A stretch of DNA of 64,000 bases from Plantago ovata (Eukaryota > Streptophyta > Magnoliopsida > Lamiales > Plantaginaceae): positions 78,574,085-78,638,084 of the forward strand of contig CM051458.1 in assembly GCA_028274465.1 (NCBI GenBank). Direction: 5' to 3'. Positions within the stretch are counted from its first letter, which is position 1; every line of letters begins with the position of its first letter. Positions 1-11,700 of the stretch are shown in pieces. The notes beneath the pieces are model-generated. The model saw only the letters and a list, made by a program, of their open reading frames with translations, had not been told where the DNA came from and made no database searches. The position numbers were made by a program, and so were the translations under genes.

Positions 1-1
1 T

Positions 2-286
2 CCGGAGGCCTGGGCGGCCGGAAATGTTGAGAGTTCTTTCAAGAACAATTTTTACATTCCGCCGTTTCCGACCGTTACTGAACTTAACAAGGATCCTTAT
101 GCCCCTCTTCCTTGGCTGAGCTGGAAACTTCATCTTGAGGAGCTTGCTCGAGCAGCGGAGGAAGCTGAAGCTGCGGAGGCCCTTGCCCGAATGACTCAAG
201 AAGCTCAGGAACAAGAGGCTCCAGATCGAATGGATGAAAATGAAGAATCTTCCAAGTTCTCACAGTCTCGGACTCGTGATGAATAG
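2..286 (+). CDS. C-terminal end of antisense gene of element A (partial)
   Basis: An open frame enters from the left edge and runs 94 residues to TAG at 284-286, opposite to gag-pol. It has a proline-rich hydrophobic stretch (IPPFPTVTEL, then DPYAPLPWLSW) followed by an alanine/glutamate-rich probable coiled coil (EELARAAEEAEAAEALAR) and ends in SRTRDE. The antisense gene of element B ends in SRTR, and its order (hydrophobic/proline segment, then acidic helix, then SRTR) is similar, so this is inferred to be the last exon of the same gene family. Its function is unknown. The start lies outside the window. Confidence 0.6.
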   Translation, partial: PEAWAAGNVESSFKNNFYIPPFPTVTELNKDPYAPLPWLSWKLHLEELARAAEEAEAAEALARMTQEAQEQEAPDRMDENEESSKFSQSRTRDE

Positions 287-1483
287 AAGCTTATGTTCCG
301 GGGTATGCCCCGTTGTATCCTTTATTTTAAACAAGTGCCCAACATTCGGAAACTTATTTATTTTTCAGAGGTATTGCTTCCTTGCCTTTGTATTTTAAAC
401 AAGTGCCTAAGATTCGGAACCTTAGCTTGTTTATTTTATTATTATTAATAAATAATAATTCTGTTTCGAACAAGTTCTTGAGATTCGGAACCTCTTCTTG
501 TTTAATTCACTATTGATAAATAATAATTTTGTATATGTCAAACTAGAGATTCGGAACCTCTTACTAGACTTGTACTTTGCATCAAACTCCTCCGTATATG
601 TCATGGTTCCGATAATCCTCTTATATGGAGGTTCGGATGTCCACACAAAGGAGGTTCTTATTCCAATTGAGTAACTAACTTGAGAATCGGAATATTAAAC
701 TGGTTAGGCTCGGATCGGACGCTTGGGCTACTTTTCAAATCCGACGTAGATTTTTTGCAAAGTCATAGGGGTACGGAACTTTTGCGTCAAAATGTTTCCA
801 ACGGATTCAAAATTTTCTAAAACTCTTCCTTTCCTCTGACTTTATCCGACGCTCTTTTTGACGTAAAATATGCGAAGCTCTGGCGGTACTTATTTTAATA
901 AGTTAAGACCTAAAAATTTCCTGGTGAAAATTTTTCGTCTTCGTCCGCCTCCTTATCCGACGCTCTTTTGACGTAAAATATGCGAAGCTCTAACGGGTAC
1001 TTATTTTAATAAGTTAAGACCTAAAAATTTTCCCGGTGAATTTTTTTGTCTTGGTCTGCCTCCTTATCCGACGCTCTTTTTGACGTAAAATATGCGAAGC
1101 TCTGGCGGTACTTATTTTAATAAGTTAAGACCTAAAAATTTTCCCGGTGAAAATGTTTCGTCTTGATCATCTCTAACTTGTTTACCGATTAGCTTCGATA
1201 AATCTTCTCTCTCTCTCCTCATCTTGTTTTGGCTTCTTTATATTATAATAACAACTTTGTCTTATGAAATTGCTATCTTAATGTGAATTTGACGGAAATC
1301 TAAAATGCTAAGGCCGTAACAACATTGCATCAAACTGAATTGTTCATAAGTAGCTGTTAATGAATTTGACGGAAATCATTACAACTCTTTAGACAAATAA
1401 AAAGGTTCAAAAAAAGGAAAAATAAAACAAAATATCAAAGTTCCTAGGTGGTTTTCTACTCTCCCATCTTTGTTCTTCTTTCC
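287..1483. other. Non-coding 3' region of element A between integrase and antisense gene
   Basis: No supportable gene. At 330-660 there are imperfect repeats of an 'aacaagt...gattcggaacctc' unit alternating with AT-rich spacers. At 842-1165 there is a cleaner tandem array, listed separately. The remainder is low-complexity. In Tat elements this interval is a fast-evolving untranslated region. Confidence 0.6.
842..1165. repeat. 111-bp tandem repeat, about 3 copies
   Basis: Units start at 842, 953 and 1064 with the shared start ttatccgacgctc. They continue through tatgcgaagctctgg, a run of 'acttattttaataag' and end near 'cggtgaaaa'. Copies differ by a few substitutions and T-run lengths. The array lies between the integrase stop and the antisense gene, as the arrays of elements B and C do. 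Confidence 0.85.
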
Positions 1484-4400
1484 TTAGGTGTAGAATTTCC
1501 TCAGGTTCTTGATGTTCCATGGTCTCTTCCATCCTTTATCTTCCTCATCTGCTAGCTCGTAGCTGCCATTGGCTCCTGCTTTGGTGATTTTGTACGGCCC
1601 TTTCCATTTTGTCTCAAGTTTGCCTGTTCCATCTTGCTGTGTTGCTTTCCTCAGTACCAGATCTCCCACTTGCAGCTCTCTGTTCTTCACATTCTTGTTG
1701 TAGCTTCTTGCCACTCTGTTCTGGTAGTTTATGATCCTCACTAGAGCAGTACTCCTTAGTTCCTCCAATGTGTCTAGGTCCATAACTCTTGCCTCATGAT
1801 TGTCTCCAGGTTCATAACCTTGTATCCTCAGGGTCTCTACCACTGCCTCTGCCGGGATCACAACCTCTGATCCATAGACCAAGTGAAATGGTGTTTCTTG
1901 AGTCGCTGTTCTTGAGGTAGTTCTGTATGCCCATAGAACTCCATCTAGCTCATCTACCCAATCTCCTTGGCATGCTTTAAGTCTCTTCTCAATAAGTTCC
2001 ACCAACGTCCTGTTGGTTCTCTCCACTTGACCATTTGATTGGGGATAGTAAACAGATGTGAACCTTTGATCTATCTTCATCTTTTTGCACCACTCTTTGA
2101 GCTTCTTTCCAGAGAATTGTGTTCCATTGTCCGAGACTATAGCTCTTGGTAGCCCGAACCGACACACTATATTCTTCCAAATGAAGTCAAGCACCTTGTT
2201 CTCTGAGATTGTGGATACTGCCTCTGCCTCGACCCATTTGGAGAAATATTCAACTGCTACGATTAGGAACTTCTTCTGCCCCGTTCCTTTTGGTAATGGC
2301 CCTACTATATCAATTCCCCATCTGTCAAACGGGCATGTGATTATAGTTTGCTTGATCTCTCTGGCTGGCTTTGTGCTTTGCTTGGCATATTTCTGACACT
2401 CCGTGCATGCTTTTGCATATCGGATAGAATCTGCAATGATCTTCGGCCAATAGTATCCTTGTCTTAAAATTTTCTGAGCTAATGACCTTCCTCCAGAGTG
2501 ATTTCCACAACTTCCTTCATGTACTTCTGCCAAAATCTGTTTTGCTTCCAAATTTGTTAAGCATCTCAAGTGAGTACCTGCAAATGATCTCCGGTACAAG
2601 TCATTCCCAATCATCAAGTATCTTAGTGATCTTGCAACCACTCTCCTTGCATGGTCCTTAATAATCGGGAGCGTTCCCCTAGTCAAGTATCTCCTGATCT
2701 CCTGCATCCAATTATCATCTTCCTCGATGTTCAAGATGAGCTGCTCTTCTACCGTGACGGACGGTTTAGTTTGTTCCATTAGCATTATCCTCCTTGTGTC
2801 TATTGCTCCTGAAGTAGATGCACATTTGGCTAACACATCGGCTCTATCATTCTCTCTTCGGGGGATCAACTTCAGCTGGAATTCTTTGAACTCTTCCGCT
2901 TCCTCTTTCAAAAAGTTTAGATAGCTTCTCATACTCAGGTGTGTTGCCTCGAATTGTCCCCGAAATTGATATTCCACCAGCTGCAAATCTGTGTAGGCTT
3001 CCAAATATTCTACTCCCAAGGCCTTTGCTATTTTTATCCCATTCAAAAGAACTTCATATTCTGCCTCATTGTTTGTGATCTTGAAAGGTAGTGTAATAGC
3101 GAACTCCAGCTCTGCCCCTCTTGGTCCAACTAGATACACTCCTGCTCCTCCAACGTTTGTCAAAGAAGATCCATCTACCCTTAACTCCCAGTATTCTTTG
3201 CTCTCTTGCTTTTGACTCCACTCTTTTTCTTTCACCATTTCATCTTCTGCTTCATTTTCTCGGTTATTTGTATGGTTCTCATCTAAAGACATGACAGATG
3301 CCTTTTTACTTTCATCTTCTTTTGTAACCATGTGTTGTGGTCTTGTTGGGAACTCTACGATGAAATCTGCAATGACTTGAGCTTTCCTTGCTGACGGAGC
3401 TTGGAAATCTATGTCATGCTCACTTAATTCAATAGCCCACTTGGCTAATCTTCCTGAATGTTCTGGTCTCCCCAAAACTTGCTTCAATGGTTCATGTGTA
3501 AGTACAATGACCTTATGAGCTCGAAAATATGGTTTTAGCTTCCTTGTGGTGTGAAGTAGGGCATAAGCTAACTTCTCCATGTCCAAATATCTTGTTTCTG
3601 CTGCCGCCAATGCCTTACTGACGTAGTAAATAGGCAAGCACTCACTACCTTGCATCCTTACCAAAACGGAGCTGATAGCTTCGTATGTATAATACAAGTA
3701 CAAGTAGAGTGGCTCTCCTTCCAGTGCTTTTGCTAGTAATGGTGGCGATTGCAGGTAGCTCTTAAGGTCTTCCAGTGCTTGTTTGCACTCATCATCCCAC
3801 ACAAAATTTTCATTCTTCTTTTTGTCTTTCTCTGATTTCCTCAGTATCTTGAAAAAAGGAAGGTTCTTTTCTGCTGACCTTGAGATGAACCGAATTAGTG
3901 CAATGACCTTTCCTACTAATTGTTGTACCTCATTATGTGTTCTTGGATGAGGAAGGTCTTGTATTGCTCGGATCTTCTCTGGATTCGCTTCTATCCCTCT
4001 CTCTGTGACCATGTAGCCCAAGAATTTTCCTCATTTCACTCCGAAAGTGCATTTTGCGGGGTTGAGTTTCATCCTGTACTTTCTCAAGATGGCGAAACAC
4101 TTGTTCAAATGTGCTATATGATCAACTTCCTTCTTGCTCTTTACAAGCATGTCATCCACATAAACTTCCATTGTCTTACCTAGCTCCTCCTTGAACATTT
4201 GGTTCACGAGTCTTTGGTAAGTCGCTCCTGCGTTTTTCAACCCGAATGGCATGACCTTAAAGCAATAAACACCTCCAGCTGCAAAAAATGTTGTTCTTGG
4301 GATATCCTCTTTCGCCATCTTTATTTGGTAAAAGCCTTGATACGCATCCATGAAGCTTAACAAAGCACATCCCGCCGTTGAATCCACTAGCTGATCTATC

Positions 4401-7400
4401 CTTGGGAGAGGGTAGGGATCCTTTGGGCAGAATTTGTTAAGTCGTGTAAAGTTATTACACATCCTCCACTTGCCGGTCCCTGGCTTTTCTACCAATACTA
4501 CGTTGCAAACCCAATTTGAATAGCGAACCTCCTCAATGTGTCCGGCTTTTAGCAATCTCTCCACCTCCGCAGCGATAATTGCTTCTTGCTTTGGTCCAAA
4601 ATTAGTTCTCTTCTGCCTTATGTGTGTGACCTTGGGGTCCATGTTCAGCCGGTGAACTGCTATGGACGGATCAATCCCTACCAAGTCGTTTGTGCTCCAA
4701 GCAAACACATCGGCATTCTCCTTGAGACACGCTATTAGCTTACATTCAACTTCCCAATCCATCTCTGTTCCTATCCTTGTTGTTTTCTCCGGATCTCCAT
4801 CTAAGATCTGCACTTCTCTGATCGTCTCTTTGGGTTGTATCTTATTTTGCTCTAAGAATCTTTTCTTAGGAGTTGGAGCGACGGGCTCCTCTGGGATGAC
4901 CTTGTACTCCTCTGGATGGATCTCTTCCTCTTTGGGCTCTTCTCTTGCTTTTAAAGCTTCTCCTCTTCTTTGGTCTTTAGTAAGTGACGGACTTACTTTC
5001 CGCTTCTTTGTTGGTGCTTCTTTGATGACAAACATTTCTCTTTCCTCTCTCGTCTTCCGATCTCTTGCCTCTTCTTTTGAAAGTGAGTTTCTTCTGACTG
5101 AGAGAGTGTAGCACTCCCAAGCTTGATTTATATTTCCCACTTCTTGTCCTATTCCCGCCGGAGTAGGAAACTTTACTCTATTATGTAGAGTTGATGCCAC
5201 TGCCTGAAAAACTCTAAGTGCTGGTCTTCCTAGTACCACTTGATAAGAAAACTCAATGTCCACCACTAGGAATGGAATATGTCGTGTTACTCTTTGTGGC
5301 TTCGTACCCAGGGAGACTTTCAAGTAAACTCTTCCCAATGGGTAAATTTGCTCCCCTCCAAAACCAACGAAGGAGATCCCGACCTTTTCCATTTCTCTGA
5401 GATCAACCCTCATTCTCTTCAACGTCCTTAGCAATATAACATTGACCGAGCTCCCCGTATCAATTAGAACTTTCCTTACTGTGAAGGCTGCGATGTCCGC
5501 CGAGACTACCAATGGCACATCCGGCTCTTCGGTATCTCCGTCGCATGGGCTTTGGTTTGGGATCTCGCTGTCGTCTAATGTTATTTTGTTTCCAGATGAA
5601 CCTTTTGCACTTGGATCCCCATATGCATCAGCAATCTCTCTCAGATATGAGGCTGTTTTTTCTCTTGCTTTTCTTGTGTCTCCCCCTTCTGGTCCTCCTG
5701 ATATGGTGATGACTCCAAACCTTGGCAAGTTATCATCATCTTCGTCTTCATCCCTTTGTCTTTCCTTGTTCCTCCGATGATGATCTAGTTCTCTAGCCTT
5801 GCCTTTATCCTCGTACCTCCCCTCTCTATCCTCTTCTCTTCTTTCTTTTCTCTGTCGATCTCTTCTATCATGTCTTGATTGTTCCTCTTTGGCTTCAAAC
5901 TTTCTCAAGTAACCATCTCTTACTAATCCCTCTATCTCTGTCTTTAGCCACATACAATCTTCAGTGTCATGACCTTTCCCTCTATGAAATTTGCAATAAA
6001 ATCTAGAGTTTTCAGATCTCTCCGAAGGTTGTATAGGCTTTGGCCACTTTATGTTCATCTTCTGCTCAACTATCGATGCCAAGATGTCGGATCTTGGTCG
6101 ATTTAGAGCTGTGTAGTATGTGTATCTCCTGGGAGGAGTTCTCTCCCTTGGAAAATGGTTTCTCCCGTCTTTCCCTCCTATTTGATCTGGCTTCTTAAAC
6201 TTCGAGGAATTGTTCAGATTGTTCGGCTTGATTGGTTCCTTATCTTTCTTGTACCCCGCTCTGATCTGCGCATTTTCTCTAAAATCTTCAGAGTTCTTGA
6301 AGCTAGAGCACATTTCATCAAAATCTTCATCTGTCTCCAGATTTTGTCCATTTGTGGCTATCACATCTCTGAGTCTCTGATTGGTTGTATTCTCATACAG
6401 GTATATGACCCTTTGTTTGACATTGTGGGGTTCAACTTCCATGGCTACCTCGTTGAATCTCACGAGAAAGTGACGTACATTCTCTTGAGGATCTTGGATG
6501 ATCTTCTTGAGGTCGGTACATGTTTTTTTCATCTTCCTCATTCTGTCAAACTTATGCACAAACTCGTTCTTAAGCTGCTCATAACTCTTTATTGACCCGT
6601 GCGCTAATCGTCCCCACCAATCCATAGCATCGTCAAAGAGAGTGGTTGGAAATGTTAGAGCACACATGTTTTCATTGTGTCCATATGCTTCCATCCTACT
6701 CTCAAATCTACTGATAAATCCGTATGGACATGATTTTCCGTAATACTGCTCTAATGATGGTATGGTCGTGTCAGGCTTCTTTTGCTCCTTTCTGATTTCC
6801 AAACTCAATGGGTTCTTGATTTGGACTTTCTCCTTCTCTTTAGACGATATCTGCTTGCTTAGATCATTCATCTTTTTAAGAAGTTCTCTCTGCTCTTTTG
6901 CTATCTCTTCCGGTGTTAATTGTTTCTCCACCTCTTGTCTTGTTTGCCCACCTCGTGGTTGAGTTTCTCTTGCATGTTCCTGGGATCGATGTATGGTAGT
7001 AACCATCGCATCTTGAGTTGGGATTAGCTGAGTCGCGCTTATCCCTGATGTGGGTATCACTCTCGCACTTTTCGCTTGAATCTCCGACCTTCTTTGGAGC
7101 ACTTGCCTTAAATCTTCTGACCTTGTAACATCTTGTGCTTGACCTTGAGTAGTCCTCGTCTCCCATGGAAAAGTAAGTCTATCTTGAACTGGTCTACTTG
7201 ATGTCCCACCCAAGTCCAAGTTCAGTGGACGTGTTGGAGCGGGAGGATTAACATGACGGATGTTATCCTGCAAGTTCAAGAGGTCATTGTTGGTTAGATC
7301 TACTACGCTTCTCATAGGTTGAGTAGCCAAGGACAAAGTAACATGTCGGATGTTTTCTCTTGTTGTGGCTACCTGAGTATGCGATGGTGATAACAAAGAA

Positions 7401-8023
7401 GTCGGAATCTCAGTGGTACCTCCTAACTCAAATTGAAACAAGTCATGAAGACGACTTAGTTGCTCATTTGTTAAACCAAAGAGTGCGCGATTGTCTAACA
7501 CATGTCCATTTGGCAACACAAAATTCCTCTCTTGAGCTTGTGAATCTTGTACCGGGATAGCTGTCGTAACTACCCCCTCTGTCGAGCCAGGGATGAATGG
7601 TGGTGCTAATGGGTTTAACGGTTGAGATCCTTGAAGTGTGGTCTCAATCGGTGGGTTTACTACCACCGGACTCACCGTCCTTGCTAGATTGTCTTGCACA
7701 AGATTTCTTCTGGCATCTTCGAGTTGACGTAACTCTTCCTCTGCCACTCTCCTTCGGTATTCCAAGTTATTTAGCTATGCTCTTTGAATAGCCAATCTTC
7801 TCTCTCTCTCTTGCTCATTGCCCAGTGAATTTGTAGCCGAGTTACTGGCAGTGTCTCCATCTTGCTGTTCATTTCTTCTCCCTACATTTACATTTCTACT
7901 GACTCCACTATTTCCTCTTCCTCCTCTTGATTTTCCTCTTCCTCTGCCTGGTGGCCTTCCTCTTCCTCTTGCGGACAAATTACTAGCTCCTTGGTTTCGA
8001 GTTGAATAATTATGTCCCACCAT
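1484..8023 (-). pseudogene. gag-pol polyprotein of element A (two in-frame stops)
   Basis: One reading frame of about 2,180 codons from ATG at 8023, broken only by TAG at 7775-7777 and TGA at 4031-4033. N-terminal to C-terminal: an RG-rich start; a retrotransposon gag domain (around DDAMDWWGRL); a histidine-bearing knuckle (FYCKFHRGKGHDTEDC); aspartic protease (VLIDTGSSVN ... VVLGRPAL); reverse transcriptase with LSFMDAYQGFYQ and the catalytic YVDDML; RNase H; a second RNase H-like domain (LRVDGSSLTNVGGAGVYL ... NNEAEYEVLL); and integrase with WGIDIVGP, VSDNGTQF and a NGQVERTN glutamate. The TAG sits in QRA*LNNLEYRRR, where CAG is the likely ancestral codon. The TGA falls inside RT just before GKFLGYMVTERG. 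Both fit C-to-T changes. Without suppression the product would be cut into three pieces, so it is called a pseudogene, although decay is slight. Confidence 0.9.
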
Positions 8024-8061
8024 CTCTTCTCAGTGGAGTCCAGGAAATCTTTTAGTAAAGA

Positions 8062-8079
8062 TTCCCACAGACGGCGCCA
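8062..8079 (-). other. Primer-binding site of element A
   Basis: On the minus strand TGGCGCCGTCTGTGGGAA follows the LTR end (CTACA) after a 3-bp spacer. It begins with TGG, as expected for pairing to a tRNA 3' CCA end. I did not assign the tRNA species. Confidence 0.75.
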
Positions 8080-8082
8080 AAA

Positions 8083-8929
8083 TGTAGAGGTAATATCTAG
8101 AAAGATTACAGACGCTCTTAAATTACAAAACTACCGAACTAAAAAGAACTACAAAAACTCTCTAAGTCACCATGATTTGACACAACACACGGATCTTGTT
8201 AATGCGGGTACCCAAGTCTTCTGACTCTCGAAGTCCAATGGAGCACCTGAGATTAAAAAGGCGCGTGTGGATGTGTGTTTATCTCCGGCTTGCCTAAGTC
8301 AAGCCGGTGCGAGACTTTACTTGAAGGAGCTTGTAAGTTCTCCTTGTCTTTAGAGTAATAAATGTACTTAATTAAGACCAGTTACCTTTTTCTTTGGAAA
8401 TGGTGCCCTTATATAGTTGATGTCAAACCCTAGGTCGACCCAATCTCCTGCTTCCATCTGTCAGCTTCTTATTCGTCCACCTATGTTGGGTAGGCCCAAC
8501 GTTGACCTTCATGGGCTTGGCCCAGGCCCATTTGCCTATATCTTCTTGTGCTATCTAGAAGATTCCACACTTCTCTTGTCCTTTCTCTCTATATCGTTGT
8601 GATGCGAACCTTGTCCTGATCCAATTGTAAGACAATACAAACAAAGTATTTAAGCTTCGTAATAAATGAGCTTCGTACACTCTAACCTGTTAAGTGTTTG
8701 AGTAATGCTCCTTGTCTCTTTGACTATCGTCCCGGACCTCCAAATCTCTCCCTCTCTAGAAGGAGTTATTTTAATGAATTAGGCATATTTGTAAAAATGC
8801 CCTAGAGGTCCACATAATTCAAGGTTCGGATCCTTTAGGTTCGCGGCCTTCCACCGACGCTTGTACTTGCGAAGCCTCTTAGTTCGTGGTGGAACGCACG
8901 ATACGAACTAGACATATTTTCCTTATCAA
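8083..8929 (-). repeat. 5' LTR of element A
   Basis: Bounded on the inner side by the primer-binding site and starting TGTAGAGG on the plus strand. The outer edge is placed at ttatcaaca (8929), which gives TG...CA ends and about 847 bp, close to the 837-bp LTR of element B. On the minus strand a TATA-like CTATATAAGG lies near 8408-8418. The outer boundary is inferred, because the partner LTR is outside the window. Confidence 0.65.
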
Positions 8930-11303
8930 CAGATTCCATCAGATGATTTGAAAACTCCATTATCAATCGAAAATGTGAAATGGCTAAATCACAAGAAGTC
9001 TAGTCTTTCACCTATACGTATCTTATTCCATGACCCGTCAATCAGATTTCGGACATAATTTATTAGTGTTAATTTATCTAACATGCTACATATATTAATG
9101 CATTAATGGTTACACCTGTACGATTATGCATACTGCTTTGAACGTCGAATTAATTAATCTTAAACTTATCGTGATAAACATGACCTTTTGAATGTGTGAT
9201 GAATGAGCACCATATCATATGTTTTAACGTAATAATTATGGTTTACCTACCCGTTCCATTCTCGTATGTCCTGAAACTCCATACAGTAATATTATTGGAA
9301 CCAGCAAAAAAATTATTATAAAAAAATTATTTTTAATTAGAGTTTTGTTTGTAAATTGTTTTTTAACAAAATAACATAGTAGTATATAATATTTATGTGT
9401 TAAAAATACATGTACAAATGCATAGTTGTAGACGGAACAAAATCGTGGTGATGGATTGACAAATAAATAAATAGGTGCACAATATATCAACTAATAAAAT
9501 AAGATACTCTACGCAGAAAAAGATGGATTGACTAATAACATACTAATCAAAAGGTGAACAATATATGAAACAAAAGTGTGGTAACGGATTGACTAATAAC
9601 ATACTAATCATATGCAAATTAAAAGATATAAATGCAACTCAAAGTTAAAATCACTTTCACATACAAGTACGCACACGTAGTTTGGATACTTACCTTTCAT
9701 AGTCGCCACCATATATAACCAATTTTGACCCAATCCAGTCCTAGTCCGATCCATTAGATAATGAAATGGATCGTATTCGATCCGGAACAATTAAATAGTG
9801 ACTTTCTAAAATATCTCAAATGCTTTTTTTTTTTTTTTTTTTTTTGAAAGTAATACCTCATTAACTATTTGAAAATGTTATCGAAGCATTACAAGGACTA
9901 CGTACAAACAAAATGAGACACAATCGACACCTTATATACCCATATGTACAACATGAAACAACCACTTAAGGCACACATCTAGAACACGCAAACTTAGTAG
10001 ACACAGACACTAAGGAACGACCAGACTGATGAGTTGAAAAATGACCCGCATCTCGACCTTCCTTTGCAAGACAGTCAGCTACACTAATACATTCACGATA
10101 AACAAACAGGACGCTAAGTTCCTGGAACTGTTTCGTCGGTGAGAACTTCCTGAAGCATTAGTCTGTGCTTCCACGCCACTTGGTTCGGCGTGCACACCAC
10201 ATGAAGAACATACAAAAATCAACACGGAGTTCCAATTTTAAGCATCTTAATTGCAAATCTAACATCAACCCTGTTCTCACAGCCCATAGTTCATCCATAT
10301 TGTTGGTAATGTTATCAATAAAACCATAGGCTACTCTAAGAAAATGTCCCAGGCCATTTCTAAGAACACACCCAATCCCTGCATTGCCCAAGTGGTTGTT
10401 GCAGCACCATCATCTTTAAAGTTAGGCATTACTTTTTTTTTTTTAAAGATATATTGATTTTGCCATTGATGAATGAGCAAGTTCTTCATTGCTCGATGAT
10501 GAGCTACCACATCTACCATAGCTGCTCATATGCACTTCAAATTTAGCAATTATAATAATGATGATGATGGTAGTAATTAAGAATAAAAATAATTTTCATT
10601 GTAGTTCACTTTAAACTTTCTAAATAATTATATTACCGTAAATTTATTTATTTTTAAAAAGGCATACTAAAAAGTTTAAAATGAAACACGGGCAGCTGGT
10701 CAAGGTCAACACACCAATGTTGGATTGTTCATAAATATATGGAGTAGTTGATCACAATATATAATCTGGTAAATTTTAATTTTTTTAAACGGTAAAAAAC
10801 TTTCTGTGAACAAAATTCAGTTTAAATTACAAAGGGTATGAGAAAATAGTCTTAACCAACCAAGCCACTCTCAAAACTCACCAAATTACAATGAATACCC
10901 TAATTAATCCATTACTCATGAAAAATCCAAACTATGCCTGTGCTTAAACCAAAACCAACGAAAAGAGAGAGAAAATTTTCACCATGTAAACTTTTTTATT
11001 GTATTAACGGCTAAAAAGTTTTATTGAAATTAAACGAGAGCATAAATAATATTCGGAGAAGTTACAAGAACATTACAATCTTAACCAGCAACGGGATAGA
11101 AGACCACAGAGTCCTCAATCACTCTGTAAGGTCAAGAACCAATGCCCCACCGGAAGTAAGATCTCGTAAACTACAAAAGGTCCTCATGAATAGCCTTATA
11201 TTGAACCAAGAATATAATTTTTGCTTGAGTCCTACGATTGCATCCCACGATAATAAGGTATTGCACGTGACGTACTTACCACAAGATCATTTCCACGTAC
11301 TTA
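8930..11303. other. AT-rich intergenic region
   Basis: Apart from the LINE-type relic at 9826-10519 I see no gene. At 9430-9620 a 'gattgactaataacatactaatca' motif recurs. The stretch about 8985-9210 is recognisably related to 34600-34880 (shared ttacacctgtacga, ttgaacgtc, catgacc in the same order), which marks it as part of the tandem duplication that also copied the VIT-like gene. Further T-runs followed by 'aa(c/g)gg..aaa' at about 10783 and 10995 look like tails of other retroposed fragments. Confidence 0.5.
9826..10519 (-). pseudogene. LINE-type RNase H-like (RVT_3) relic with poly(A) tail
   Basis: A run of about 22 T at 9826-9847 on the plus strand is a poly(A) tail for a minus-strand copy. 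Upstream of it, frames at 10158-10391 and 10331-10519 together resemble the RNase H-like domain found at the end of plant LINE reverse transcriptases: a DGAATTTW segment, then GIGCVLRNGLGHFLRVAYG, then NNMDELWAVRTGL. The two parts are in different frames, so there is at least one frameshift. No reverse transcriptase domain is present. This is a 5'-truncated dead copy. Confidence 0.55.
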
Positions 11304-11700
11304 GACCACCCGCATCAGTGGTTTAAGGCTAAAGCCAGTTTAAGGGCTTAAAGTGGCCTTAGTCGCGTTTAAGCAGTTTTCGTCCGCATCAGTCACTGCT
11401 TAAACGTGGTTAAGGCCAGCTTAAGGGCTGCCACGTCATTTTTTTTTCAATATTTTTTATTTTTTTTAAATTTTTTTTAGTTAAAGTAAAGAAGAATGAA
11501 GATTTGTTGTAAAGAATTTCATACGAAATCAAGTTAATAGATGAAAATCACAAATATATTACATTAAGTTGTACCGAATTTGAAACACACAATATTACAA
11601 CAAGTTCTGCTTAATTGAAAACAAACGATTGAAACAAACAACTGAAACTAAAAACAAACAACTGAAACAATTGAAAATGCAAACAACATTCTAATGGAAA

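Larger units (their letters stand above)
1..8929 (-). mobile_element. Element A: Tat-lineage Ty3/gypsy LTR retrotransposon, 3' end outside window
   Basis: Read on the minus strand the order is 5' LTR (8929-8083), primer-binding site, gag, protease, reverse transcriptase, RNase H, a second RNase H-like domain, integrase, a non-coding stretch with a tandem array, and the tail of an oppositely oriented gene (2-286). The second RNase H and the antisense gene after integrase are hallmarks of the Tat lineage (Ogre/Retand-type) of plant Ty3/gypsy elements. No second copy of the LTR was found in 1-1480, so the 3' LTR must lie left of the window. gag-pol has only two in-frame stops and no frameshift, so decay is mild. 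Confidence 0.9.

Noticed and set aside
2085-2396. Plus-strand open frames across element A and other pol regions
   Set aside because: They are shadows of the opposite-strand polyproteins: the minus frames carry RT, RNase H and integrase motifs, and the plus frames carry none.
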